Source of the DNA: an uncultured Aquincola sp.
GTDB taxonomy: Bacteria; Pseudomonadota; Gammaproteobacteria; Burkholderiales; Burkholderiaceae
NCBI GenBank assembly: GCA_937883885.1
Contig: CAKZXL010000433.1
Span: forward strand, 1 to 12,620
Direction: 5' to 3'
DNA length: 12,620 nucleotides
Shown one piece after another: positions 1 through 7,830 of this stretch. Position 1 is the stretch's first letter. Each line of letters begins with the position of its first letter. Both the position numbers and the translations under genes were made by a program. The notes under the pieces were generated by a model, which ran no database searches, was not told the origin of the DNA, and was given only the letters and a program-made list of their open reading frames with translations.

Positions 1-288
1 CCGCATGCGGCGCATCTGAAAGAGCATGCGGGCGGCCATGCCGGCTGCTACACCGCGCTCACCGCGCTGGAGCTGTATGCCGAGGTGTTCGAGGCCGCCG
101 GCGCGCTGGACAAGCTGGAGGCCTTCGCCAGCTTCCATGGCGCCGACTTCTACGGCCTGCCGCGCAACACCGGCCGCGTGACCCTGGTGCGTGAGGACTA
201 CCCGGTGCCCGAGGCGGTGCCGTTCGGCGATGCGCAGCTCAAGCCGCTGCGCGGGGGCGAGACGCTGCGCTGGCGTCTCGCCGCCTGA
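1..288 (+). CDS. pyrC: Dihydroorotase (class II), C-terminal end, partial
   Basis: This is the last 95 residues of dihydroorotase, the cytoplasmic zinc enzyme that interconverts N-carbamoyl-aspartate and dihydroorotate in pyrimidine synthesis. The 5' part lies outside the window. The visible stretch starts at the APH-type segment (PHAAHLKEH), which in E. coli PyrC lies by the substrate. It continues through AGCYTALTALELYAEVFE, FYGLPRNTGRVTLVRE and the terminal GETLRWRL, which align closely from memory with the end of E. coli PyrC (FYGLP, LVREE, GETVRW). It ends in TGA at 286-288, where the family normally ends, so the 3' end is intact. It converges on the kinase-fold gene with a 20-base gap. 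Assignment to the homodimeric class II type is firm; nothing can be said of its promoter. Confidence 0.95.
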   Translation, partial: PHAAHLKEHAGGHAGCYTALTALELYAEVFEAAGALDKLEAFASFHGADFYGLPRNTGRVTLVREDYPVPEAVPFGDAQLKPLRGGETLRWRLAA

Positions 289-292
289 CGCC

Positions 293-318
293 CGGCGGCT
301 TCACGCGCTCAGCCGCCG
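293..318. terminator. Hairpin between convergent pyrC and the kinase-fold gene
   Basis: Positions 293-300 (CGGCGGCT) and 311-318 (AGCCGCCG) form a perfect 8-bp stem around a 10-base loop. The structure sits between two convergent genes and covers the stop codon of the leftward one (309-311). No T-run follows on either strand, so a bidirectional terminator is inferred from position and stem only. Confidence 0.4.
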
Positions 319-2536
319 CCCAGGTTCAGCGTGGCGTCTTTCCACGCCGACCAGGCCACCGCGGCGATGGCGATCAGCACCAGCAGGCCGACGAGCGCGG
401 CGATGATGCGTGTGCGCATCGAGGGCCCGCTGGCCCGCTGGCGTTGGGCAGCACGCGCCTGCGCTTCGTCGGGCGCGTCGGCCGGGGGCAGCATCAGGTC
501 GGGCAGCTCGATGCGTGGCAGGCCGTGATCGGGCGCCGATGCGGCGCCGGCCGGCAGCGCGCCCGGGGCGCGGCGCGGCGGGGCCGGCGGCAAGGACCCG
601 ATGGCCGCGGCGATGGCGGCGCGCACTGCATCGTCGATCGGCTCTTCCTCTTCCGCAGTGGGCGCTGCCGGCGCACGGGCGGGGCGGTCGGGCGGCAGCT
701 CGATGGGCTGCAGCTTCGGCAGCGCGGGCGCGGGCGCCGCGGCAAAGGCGGGCGCTGCCGGCTCGATCGGCTCAGCCCGCATCGCCGGCTCGGCAGGCGC
801 GACAGGCGCGACAGGCACCACCGGTGCCGTGGGCGTCGTCTGCGTCGCCTGCTCGCTGGGCGCCACCTGCATCACAGGCACCACCGGCACCGCATGCAAC
901 GGCGGCTCCACACGGCCGTGCGCGGCGGCATTGGCCATCACTTCGGGAATCGGGTCGTGCGCGGGCGCGTTGTCGGCCGCGGCGGGTGCGGCCGGTGCGG
1001 GCGGCACGTCGAACGCGGGCTCGGGCGGGCCGGCCGTGAGGTGGGCCGTCAGCGCTTCGTTCGCTGCCAGCGTGGGCTCGGCGGCAGCGGTCGGGTCGGG
1101 CCGCGGTGCGCCGGGCCCCTGCGCAGCGGCGGGGCTGGGCGCCGGCCGATCATTGGCATCGGCATCGGCATCGGCATCGGCGGCGGCGGCGGCGGCATCG
1201 GCGGCAGGCACAGCGGTCGGCGGCGCCATGGCGGCCACGGCGGGCAGCGCCGGCTCGGCCATCGCAGCCGCCGACGCTGGCGCAACGGGCGCGGGCGGTG
1301 TCACCGGCCCATCGCCAGGTGCAGCAGGGGCTGCAGGCGCTACGGGCGGCTTGTCTTCCCAGGCATGGGCCACCGGCGGCGGCGCTTCATGCAGCGAGGG
1401 CCGGCCGGGCAGCGGGAAGGCGGCTGCAGGGCCGCCCTCGTCGCCCAGGGCCGCAGGCGCGGGCGACGGCCGGGGTGTGGGCCGCAGCGGCGCGGCCACG
1501 GCCGGCGGCTCGGCCACGGGGGCGCGCGCCGTCGCGGCCCGCAGCGAAGCGCCGATCGAGGGCGCGGGCCAGGGGCGGGTGGCGGTGGCGTCGAAGGCCT
1601 CGCCGCCGGGCAGGGTGACGTCCACCATGCCGGCGCCCGGGCCGCTGCTGTGGCGCAGCCCCATGGCCTGGCGCAGCGCCGCCATCGACTGTGGCCGGTC
1701 ACCGGGCAAGGTGGACAGCGCCCGCTCCAGCGCATGCGACAGCGCATGGCCGATCGGCGCGCGGGCGCGCAGGGCATGGGCGGTGGGCGGCTCGCCGGAG
1801 GCGGTGACCGGCTGCGCCGACATCGCAAAGCGCGCCAGCGCCGCCAGCGCGTAGACGTCGCTCCAGGCGCCGCGGGGCAGGTGGCCGCCGGCCGGCAGCT
1901 GTTCCATCGGGGTGTAGGCCGCGTCCAGCGCACCCTGCAGCGAGCGGCGCACGGTGCCAAAGCCCAACAGCAGCGCCGGCCTTCCTTCGGCCAGGATCAC
2001 CTGCTCGGGCAGCACATAGCCATGCACCAGGTTGGCGGCATGCAGCGCTTCCAGCGGCACCATCAGGTCGCTCAGCAGGTGGCGCAGGCCGCCTTCGTCC
2101 AGCGTGTCGGTGTACATCGCCCGCCACGAGGCCAGCGTGCGCCCGGGCGCAAACGGCATCAGCCGGAACACGGTGCCGCGGTCCTCGAACAGGCCGGTGA
2201 CCGGCAACAGGCCGGGGATCTCCAGGTGGGCCAGCAGCCGTGCTTCTTCGACGAATGCCTGGCGCCCGGTGGCGAAGGCGCCGGCCTGGGCCTCGCTGCG
2301 CGGCGCCACCTGGCCTTCGGCGTCGCGCACGCACAGCGCGGGCACGAAGTACTCCTTGACCGCCACCGGGCGCCGCAGCATCGGGTCCACCGCGTGGTAG
2401 ACGATGCCGAACTCGCCGACGGACAACACCGAGTCGATCACCACCCCGCCCACCCGGGTGCCGGGGGGCAGTGCGTATTCCAGGCCCGGCATCGCCGCGG
2501 CCGCCAACTTCAAGGGCTTGGGCACGTCGGGCTGCT

Positions 2537-2540
<4 letters not shown>
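309..2540 (-). CDS. Membrane-anchored Ser/Thr kinase-fold protein, predicted pseudokinase
   Basis: The protein has 743 residues. Residues about 26-295 have the protein kinase fold: glycine loop [11 protein letters not shown] (40-50), ATP lysine K62 in VAVKE, alpha-C glutamate near E99, YTPMEQ (209-214) and SDVYAL (227-232). The catalytic loop reads HGYVLPEQ (173-180) where active kinases have HRDxKPxN, and the DFG motif is GFG (193-195). The catalytic base Asp, loop Asn and metal-binding Asp are therefore all missing. An Ala/Pro-rich linker of about 400 residues follows, then one membrane helix (about 712-730) and a short tail, so the kinase domain is probably cytoplasmic and tail-anchored. 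The GTG start at 2540 is chosen because its GTGA overlaps the cysK stop, implying translational coupling; an ATG at 2492 is an alternative. Active relatives in Burkholderiales typically carry HRDIAPDN and DFG (from memory). ATP-binding scaffold or regulator is an inference; no substrate is known. Confidence 0.85.
1155..1199. repeat. GGCATC hexanucleotide and GGC triplet tandem repeat inside the linker
   Basis: Four perfect GGCATC units (1155-1178) are followed by six GGC triplets (1179-1196) and one ATC. Read on the minus strand they encode a run of alanines followed by alternating Asp-Ala within the Ala/Pro-rich linker of the kinase-fold protein. Units of 6 and 3 bases keep the frame, so copy-number change would alter linker length without breaking the gene. 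Confidence 0.85.
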
Positions 2541-3457
<917 letters not shown>

Positions 3458-3464
3458 GGACGGT

Positions 3465-3470
3465 CTCCTT
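3465..3470 (-). promoter_or_regulatory. Strong ribosome binding site of cysK
   Basis: The minus strand reads AAGGAG, seven bases before the ATG at 3457. It is the best Shine-Dalgarno sequence in the window and fixes the cysK start. Confidence 0.85.
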
Positions 3471-3481
3471 CTGGCGAAAAA

Positions 3482-3509
3482 TTCTGAATGACGCTTGTAC
3501 CGCGATAAT
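3482..3509 (+). promoter_or_regulatory. Predicted sigma-70 promoter of rnpB
   Basis: GATAAT at 3504-3509 is a near-consensus -10 box, seven bases before the predicted 5' end of rnpB at about 3516. A poor -35 candidate, TTCTGA, lies at 3482-3487 with a 16-base spacer. The -10 box is directly visible; the -35 is weak. The same stretch must hold the divergent cysK promoter. Confidence 0.6.
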
Positions 3510-3515
3510 CGCACG

Positions 3516-3854
3516 GTGAAGCAAGCCAGACCGCCGCTGGTGCGATCGTGGAAACACGGCACTGGAGGAAGGTCCGGACTGCACAGGGCAGCGCAGGAGC
3601 TAACGGCTCTCCACCGCGAGGTGAGGATCAGAGCAACAGAGACGAGTCGCCGCGGTTTGCGCCGCGGCGGGTGAAACGGGCAATCTCTGCGCGCAGCAAC
3701 ACCAAATAGGCACACGTTGATTCGGCCCGAGGAGTGTGCGGGTAGGTGGCACCGAGCCGTGTGGGCGACCCACGGCCCAGAGGAATGGCGGTCACGCGGC
3801 GGCGCCTGCAAGGGCGACGCCGTGCACAGAATCCGGCCTATCGGCTTGCTTCAC
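3516..3854 (+). ncRNA. rnpB: RNase P RNA, bacterial type A
   Basis: This is the catalytic RNA of ribonuclease P, which trims tRNA 5' leaders. Conserved blocks appear in the expected order: GGAGGAAGGTCCGGACT (3564-3580), ACAGAGACGAG, CACCAAATAGGC, GTGCGGGTAGG, AGAGGAATGG and the terminal ACAGAATCCGGCCTATCGG. Helix P1 is a perfect 12-bp pairing of 3516-3527 with 3843-3854, and P2 pairs 3529-3535 (GACCGCC) with 3787-3793 (GGCGGTC). P3 is a short hairpin capped by GAAA near 3554. Together these set both ends. The usual GAAAGTCC block reads GAAGGTCC, with a matching change in the opposite P4 strand (3838), so P4 pairing is kept. The length of about 340 nt suits betaproteobacterial forms. It is divergent from cysK and lies 46 bases before the exporter gene. 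Confidence 0.96.
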
Positions 3855-3869
3855 ACTTTTCATCCACCC

Positions 3870-3885
3870 GCGGGCGGCAGCCCGC
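3870..3885 (+). terminator. Hairpin between rnpB and the exporter gene
   Basis: GCGGGC (3870-3875) and GCCCGC (3880-3885) form a perfect 6-bp stem with loop GGCA. Only two T follow. A TTTT run precedes it at 3857-3860, just after rnpB. It could weakly end rnpB transcription or fold in the leader of the exporter, whose GTG lies 15 bases further on. Confidence 0.35.
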
Positions 3886-3900
3886 TTACGGACGCTCGCC

Positions 3901-5106
3901 GTGAATCCCCAAGCTTCTTCCCTGTGGCGTGGCCCGCGCTGGACCCTGGCCGTGCTGCTGGCCTGCCTGGGCACCGTCGGGCCGTTTTCCATCGACACCT
4001 ACCTGCCGGCTTTCTCCGGCATCCAGGCCTCGCTGGGCGCCACGCCGGCCGCGATGCAGCAGACGCTGTCGGCCTTCCTGTTCGGCTTCGCGCTGATGAA
4101 CCTGTTCCACGGCGCGCTGGCCGACAGCTTCGGCCGCCGGCCGGTGGTGCTGTGCGGCATGGGCGTGTTCACGCTGGCGTCGCTGGGCTGCGCGCTGTCG
4201 CAAAGCGTGGGCTGGCTGGTGTTCTTCCGCGCGCTGCAGGGCATCTCCTGCGGGGCCGGCGTGGTGGTGTCGCGGGCCATCATCCGCGACATGTTTCCGC
4301 CGGCCGAGGCGCAGCGGGTGATGTCGCAGGTGACCATTTATTTCGGCGTGGCACCGGCGGTGGCGCCGATGGTGGGCGGCCTGCTGTTCGTGCACCTGGG
4401 CTGGCACGCCATCTTCTGGTTCCTGGTGCTGGTGGGCACGGCGCTGTGGCTCATCAACTGGCGGCTGCTGCCCGAAACGCTGGACCCGGCGCAGCGCCAG
4501 TCCTTCCACCCGCGGCACCTGATGGCCGGCTATCTGCAGCTGGGCGCCAGCCCGCGCTTCATGGCGCTGGCGCTGGCCAGCGGCATCCCGTTCAACGGCA
4601 TGTTCCTGTACGTGCTGTCGGCGCCGGTGTTCCTGGGCGAGCTGCTGCACCTGGCGCCCACCCAGTTCTTCTGGTTCTTCTGCATCACCATCGGCGGCAT
4701 CATGTGCGGCGCCTGGCTGTCGGGCCGGCTGGCCGGGCGCATCAAGCCCCAGCACCAGATCCGCCACGGCTTTCTCATCATGCTGGTGGTGTCGGTGGTG
4801 AACGTGGCGCTCAACCTGCTGCTGCCGCCGCACCCGGCCTGGGCGCTGCTGCCCATCGGCGTGTTCGCCTTCGGCTGGGCGCTGATGGTGCCGGTGGTCA
4901 CGCTGCTGGTGCTGGACCAGGCGCCCGACCGCCGGGGCATGGCCTCTTCGCTGCAGGCCTGCGTGGGCAGCCTGGCCAACGGGCTGGTGGCCGGCCTGGT
5001 GGCGCCGCTGGTGATGCATTCGGCCATCGGCCTGGCGCTCACCTCCATGGGCATGATGCTCATCGGCGTGGTGGCCTGGGTGTGGGTCAAGCCGCGCGTG
5101 ACCTGA
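3901..5106 (+). CDS. Bcr/CflA-family multidrug exporter (MFS, DHA1)
   Basis: This is an inner-membrane proton-driven drug exporter of the major facilitator superfamily. It has 401 residues, about the length of E. coli Bcr (about 396), with roughly twelve hydrophobic helices. The first helix carries the family signature FSIDTYLPAF, and the loop between helices 2 and 3 has the MFS motif A, GALADSFGRRPVVL. ALQGISCGAGVVVSRAIIRD fits helices 4-5 of the Bcr/CflA group. The GTG at 3901 is chosen because the protein then begins shortly before helix 1; in-frame codons further upstream run back into rnpB. Only a weak GGA precedes it. There is no regulator gene beside it. The substrate cannot be told from sequence; chloramphenicol- or bicyclomycin-like compounds are family precedents only. 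Confidence 0.9.
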   Translation: MNPQASSLWRGPRWTLAVLLACLGTVGPFSIDTYLPAFSGIQASLGATPAAMQQTLSAFLFGFALMNLFHGALADSFGRRPVVLCGMGVFTLASLGCALSQSVGWLVFFRALQGISCGAGVVVSRAIIRDMFPPAEAQRVMSQVTIYFGVAPAVAPMVGGLLFVHLGWHAIFWFLVLVGTALWLINWRLLPETLDPAQRQSFHPRHLMAGYLQLGASPRFMALALASGIPFNGMFLYVLSAPVFLGELLHLAPTQFFWFFCITIGGIMCGAWLSGRLAGRIKPQHQIRHGFLIMLVVSVVNVALNLLLPPHPAWALLPIGVFAFGWALMVPVVTLLVLDQAPDRRGMASSLQACVGSLANGLVAGLVAPLVMHSAIGLALTSMGMMLIGVVAWVWVKPRVT

Positions 5107-5195
5107 AGCGCGGCGGCCCCGCTACGCCGACCCGAGGGGGCTGGCAAGGGCATATTCCCGCTGCGTGAAGGCTATGCTCGGCGACTATTCGCCCA

Positions 5196-6914
5196 ATGCC
5201 GATGGACCAGCCGCCTACCCCCGCTTCCACCCGCCCGCCGTGGCGTCAATGGTGGCGGCACTGGCGGGCCCGGCCGGCTGCGCTACCGGTGGCTGCACCG
5301 GCCGAAGCCCCGTTGCCGGTGGCGCCGCCGCAGGCCGCTGCCGAGCCGGCGCCCGATGCGGCGCCGCTGCGCCAGGCCCTGGCGGCCAGCGAGGCCGCCA
5401 GCCGCGCCAAGTCCGAGTTCCTGGCCCACCTGGGCCATGAGATCCGCACGCCGATGAGCGGCATCACCGGCATGGCCGACCTGCTGGCCGCCACCCAGCT
5501 GGACGCCACCCAGCGCGGCTATGTGGAGATGATGCAGCGCTCGGCCGGCAGCCTGCTGACGCTGGTCGACCGGCTGCTCGACTTCACCCGCCTGGAAGCC
5601 GAGCCGCCGCGCCTGCGCGCCGAGCCGGTGGCCCTGCGCGGCCTGCTCGATGCCGCGGTGGCCGAGGTGTGGCCGCGGGCCCAGGCCAAGCGCCTGCTGC
5701 TGGAATGCCTGCTCGACCCGGCGCTGCCGGTGTGGGTGGCGGCCGATGCGGCACGGCTGCGCCAGGTGGTCAACCACCTGCTGGAAAACGCGCTGGAGTT
5801 CACCCCGGTGGGCCAGGTGCTGCTGGCGGCCCGGCCGGCGCCGGAGGGCGGTGTGCTGATCGAGGTCAGCGACACCGGCATCGGCATCGCGCCCGCGCTG
5901 CATGCCAGCGTGTTCGCGCCCTTCGTGCAGGCCGATGCCAGCCTGGCGCGCCGCCAGGGCGGCATCGGCCTGGGGCTGGCAGTGGTGCACCTGCTGGTGC
6001 AGGCCATGGGCGGCCAGGTGTCGCTGCAAAGCGAAGAGGGCCACGGCGCGCTGTTCCGCGTGTGGCTGCCGCTGCAGCCGCTGGAAGCGCCGCCCCCGGT
6101 CACCGCCGCGGCGCGTGAGGCGTTGCCACGCCGCGCGGCCGTGATCAGCGATGCGCCGGCCAGCCAGCAGGCCTGGCAGGCGCGCCTGCGCCACCTGGGC
6201 CATGAGGTGGTGGCCTCGATGACCTGGCGCGAGCTGGCCTTTGCGCCCGAGATGCTGAGCGCCCAGGCGCCGCATGCGGTGCTGTACGACGAACCGCACG
6301 ACGGCTGGCCGCCCAACGGCCTGGACGACAGCCAGCCCGTGCCCTGGGAGCGGCTGCTCATCCTGCGCAGCGAGCCGGCGGCCCAAGCGTTGCCCGGCGG
6401 CCCCAGCGGCACCCGGCTGCAGCGGCCGGTGGACGACGCTTCGCTGGCCCGCGCGCTGGAATCGGCCAGCCGCGGCGGCGCGCCGGCCGCCGCCGCCACC
6501 GGTGCGCTGGCCGCCACCGGCGCCACGCCGCGCGGCCGCGTGCTGCTGGTGGAAGACCACGAGATCAACCAGGTGGTGGCCCGCTCGTTCCTGGAGCACC
6601 TGGGCTTCGAGGTGGACGTGGCCTCCGATGCGGCCGGCGCGATGGCGGCGCTGGACGCGCGCGACTTTGCGGTGGTGGTGATGGACTGCCAGATGCCCGG
6701 CATGGACGGCTACGAGCTGACCCGCCGCATCCGCGACGGCGAAGCCGGCTCGCGGGCGCAGCGCACGCCCATCATCGCGTTGACGGCCCACGCCACGCCC
6801 GCCGACCGCGAGCGCTGCCTGCAGGCCGGCATGAACGACTACCTGGCCAAGCCGGTGAACGTGCAGCTGCTGGGCAGCACGCTGGAGCGCTGGCTGGCGC
6901 CCACGCGCGAGTAG
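5196..6914 (+). CDS. Cytoplasmic hybrid histidine kinase / response regulator without sensor domain
   Basis: The protein has 572 residues and no membrane helix. Residues 1-55 are Pro/Ala-rich after a Trp/Arg patch (PPWRQWWRHWRARP). A short coiled stretch leads into the dimerisation domain with phospho-acceptor H81 (HEIRTPMSGI). The ATPase domain has N198 in the N box, DTGIGI from D226 and GGIGLGL at 255-261. Residues about 313-425 look like a degenerate receiver: DEP at 365-367 at the phosphorylation strand, but Arg in LQRPV where a Lys is expected. A complete receiver (447-568) has E453/D454, phospho-acceptor D497 (VMDCQMPGMDG), T530 and K552. There is no PAS, GAF or HPt domain. Input is therefore probably through a partner protein, and a separate HPt protein may be needed; both are inference. 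The ATG at 5196 has no clear ribosome binding site, and 5202 is equally possible. Confidence 0.9.
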   Translation: MPMDQPPTPASTRPPWRQWWRHWRARPAALPVAAPAEAPLPVAPPQAAAEPAPDAAPLRQALAASEAASRAKSEFLAHLGHEIRTPMSGITGMADLLAATQLDATQRGYVEMMQRSAGSLLTLVDRLLDFTRLEAEPPRLRAEPVALRGLLDAAVAEVWPRAQAKRLLLECLLDPALPVWVAADAARLRQVVNHLLENALEFTPVGQVLLAARPAPEGGVLIEVSDTGIGIAPALHASVFAPFVQADASLARRQGGIGLGLAVVHLLVQAMGGQVSLQSEEGHGALFRVWLPLQPLEAPPPVTAAAREALPRRAAVISDAPASQQAWQARLRHLGHEVVASMTWRELAFAPEMLSAQAPHAVLYDEPHDGWPPNGLDDSQPVPWERLLILRSEPAAQALPGGPSGTRLQRPVDDASLARALESASRGGAPAAAATGALAATGATPRGRVLLVEDHEINQVVARSFLEHLGFEVDVASDAAGAMAALDARDFAVVVMDCQMPGMDGYELTRRIRDGEAGSRAQRTPIIALTAHATPADRERCLQAGMNDYLAKPVNVQLLGSTLERWLAPTRE

Positions 6915-6993
6915 GGCGCGAGCAGGTCTTCTCCCCAGGCTGCCACCCCCGCGGCCACCCGGGCGATGGCGGCGGCGCTACCATCTGCGGCCG

Positions 6994-7311
6994 ATGGACA
7001 TCATCACCCGTGTGCTGGCCGGCATGGTTCTGGCCGTTTGCCTGGCGCTGCTCGTGCGCATGGTGATCGGCGCGCGCCTGCGCAGCCGCCTCGACGCCAC
7101 GGCGCAGCGCCTGTGGCAGCGGGTGCGGCGCGGCCGGCCGCTGCCCACGCGCACCGAGCGGCGTGCCGACCCGAAAGAAGCTGCCCGCATGGCGCAGGAA
7201 GCCATCCGGCGCGCTTCCCGCCGCGGCCGCTGGGAGGGCAACGTCTACAAGCCCGACGCCTTCCGGCCGCCGACCGACGACAAGCCCACCGATCGCCGCA
7301 AGCCGCATTGA
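6994..7311 (+). CDS. Small one-pass membrane protein, function unknown
   Basis: The product has 105 residues. Residues about 5-26 (TRVLAGMVLAVCLALLVRMVIG) form one membrane helix, followed by a basic, mostly helical tail with many Arg (RLRSRLDATAQRLWQRVRRGR). The C-terminus carries a distinctive RWEGNVYKPDAFRPP segment and ends in RRKPH. Coding is supported by strong G/C third-position bias and an N-terminal anchor that makes structural sense. The Arg-rich tail should stay in the cytoplasm. There is no Shine-Dalgarno sequence; a TACCAT box at 6979-6984 lies nine bases before the ATG and could give a very short leader. I do not recognise a named family. It follows the hybrid kinase by 79 bases on the same strand. 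Confidence 0.75.
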   Translation: MDIITRVLAGMVLAVCLALLVRMVIGARLRSRLDATAQRLWQRVRRGRPLPTRTERRADPKEAARMAQEAIRRASRRGRWEGNVYKPDAFRPPTDDKPTDRRKPH

Positions 7312-7316
7312 TATGG

Positions 7317-7428
7317 TGCCCCCAAGCTCGCTACGCTCGCGCCCCCCAGGCGCTTGTGAAAGGGCCCTTCGGACCCTTGGGGATCTCAGCCCCTTGGGGC
7401 GGCCCGGCGGGGCTGAGGCCCCAGCCCC
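7317..7428. repeat. Palindrome-rich intergenic repeat element
   Basis: This non-coding block holds a direct repeat GCTCGC-TAC-GCTCGC, the perfect palindrome AAGGGCCCTT, two copies of CCCTTGGGG (7374-7382 and 7391-7399), and a perfect 9-bp inverted repeat CTCAGCCCC (7385-7393) with GGGGCTGAG (7409-7417). An alternative stem pairs GGGGCT (7409-7414) with the AGCCCC just downstream. Opening motifs of this kind (CCCCAAGCTCGCTACGCTCG) recur between genes in many Burkholderiales genomes (from memory), so it is probably one copy of a dispersed family. It could also act as a terminator for the upstream gene. Confidence 0.6.
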
Positions 7429-7438
7429 GGATGCCGCC

Positions 7439-7789
7439 ATGCCAAGCCGAACCACGCCCGAACGATGGGTAGCCGAGACCGAAGGCCGCAGCCTGTTGAA
7501 GCTCGACATCCCGCCCGACGCGGTGCGCACCCGCAGCTTCGAGATCAGCTGCAGCCTGCAGGTGCAGGCGCGTGAGGCCACCGACGCCTGGCACGGCCTG
7601 AAGGTGCTGGTGGACGGCGCGCAGCAGTGGGCGCGCCGGGTGCCCACCCATGAAAGCGGCCGCGACAGCCTGGACGTGCGTTTCCGCAAGACGGTGGAGC
7701 CCGGCCAGCCGCTGCGGCTGTCGGTGCAGGCGGAGCTGCACCGGGCGGCGCCGGTGACGCTGCAACTGGTGGCCGAAGAAGAAACTTGA
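7439..7789 (+). CDS. Small hypothetical protein, probably beta-rich
   Basis: The product has 116 residues and no signal peptide or membrane helix. Alternating hydrophobic strands (SLLKLDIPP, SFEISCSLQVQA, GLKVLVDGA, DSLDVRFRKTV, PLRLSVQAEL, PVTLQLVAEE) suggest a small beta-sandwich. I do not recognise the family. The ATG at 7439 is chosen because codons further upstream in this frame run through the palindromic repeat and into the preceding gene; however, no ribosome binding site is visible and the repeat ends about ten bases before the start. Good third-position bias across the stretch supports coding. It is separated by a perfect hairpin from the convergent TPR-like gene. Confidence 0.7.
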   Translation: MPSRTTPERWVAETEGRSLLKLDIPPDAVRTRSFEISCSLQVQAREATDAWHGLKVLVDGAQQWARRVPTHESGRDSLDVRFRKTVEPGQPLRLSVQAELHRAAPVTLQLVAEEET

Positions 7790-7800
7790 GTGGGTCACCC

Positions 7801-7821
7801 GGCTTCACGGGACGTGAAGCC
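7801..7821. terminator. Perfect hairpin between convergent genes
   Basis: GGCTTCACG (7801-7809) and CGTGAAGCC (7813-7821) form a 9-bp perfect stem with a 3-base loop, inside the 41-base gap between two convergent stop codons. There is no T-tract on either side. The placement strongly suggests a bidirectional terminator or a 3'-end stabiliser for both transcripts. Confidence 0.65.
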
Positions 7822-7830
7822 ACCGCGTGT

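Noticed and set aside
1956..2024. Sequencing error as the cause of the missing kinase residues
   Set aside because: Five motif residues differ (R, D, K and N of the loop, D of DFG) at separate codons with the frame intact, which single errors would not produce.
3458..3811. N-terminal extension of cysK up to 3811
   Set aside because: It would run through rnpB on the opposite strand, and the ATG at 3457 has an excellent ribosome binding site and gives the normal CysK length.
3736..3900. Longer N-terminus for the drug exporter starting at 3736
   Set aside because: It overlaps the RNase P RNA and adds non-hydrophobic residues before the first membrane helix. The GTG at 3901 gives normal Bcr length.
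5116..5141. GCCCC...GGGGC inverted repeat after the exporter gene as a terminator
   Set aside because: The stem is only 5 bp with a long loop and no T-run, which is expected by chance at this GC content.
7163..7438. Extension of the 116-residue hypothetical gene back to 7163
   Set aside because: It would overlap the preceding gene for about 150 bases and translate the palindromic repeat.
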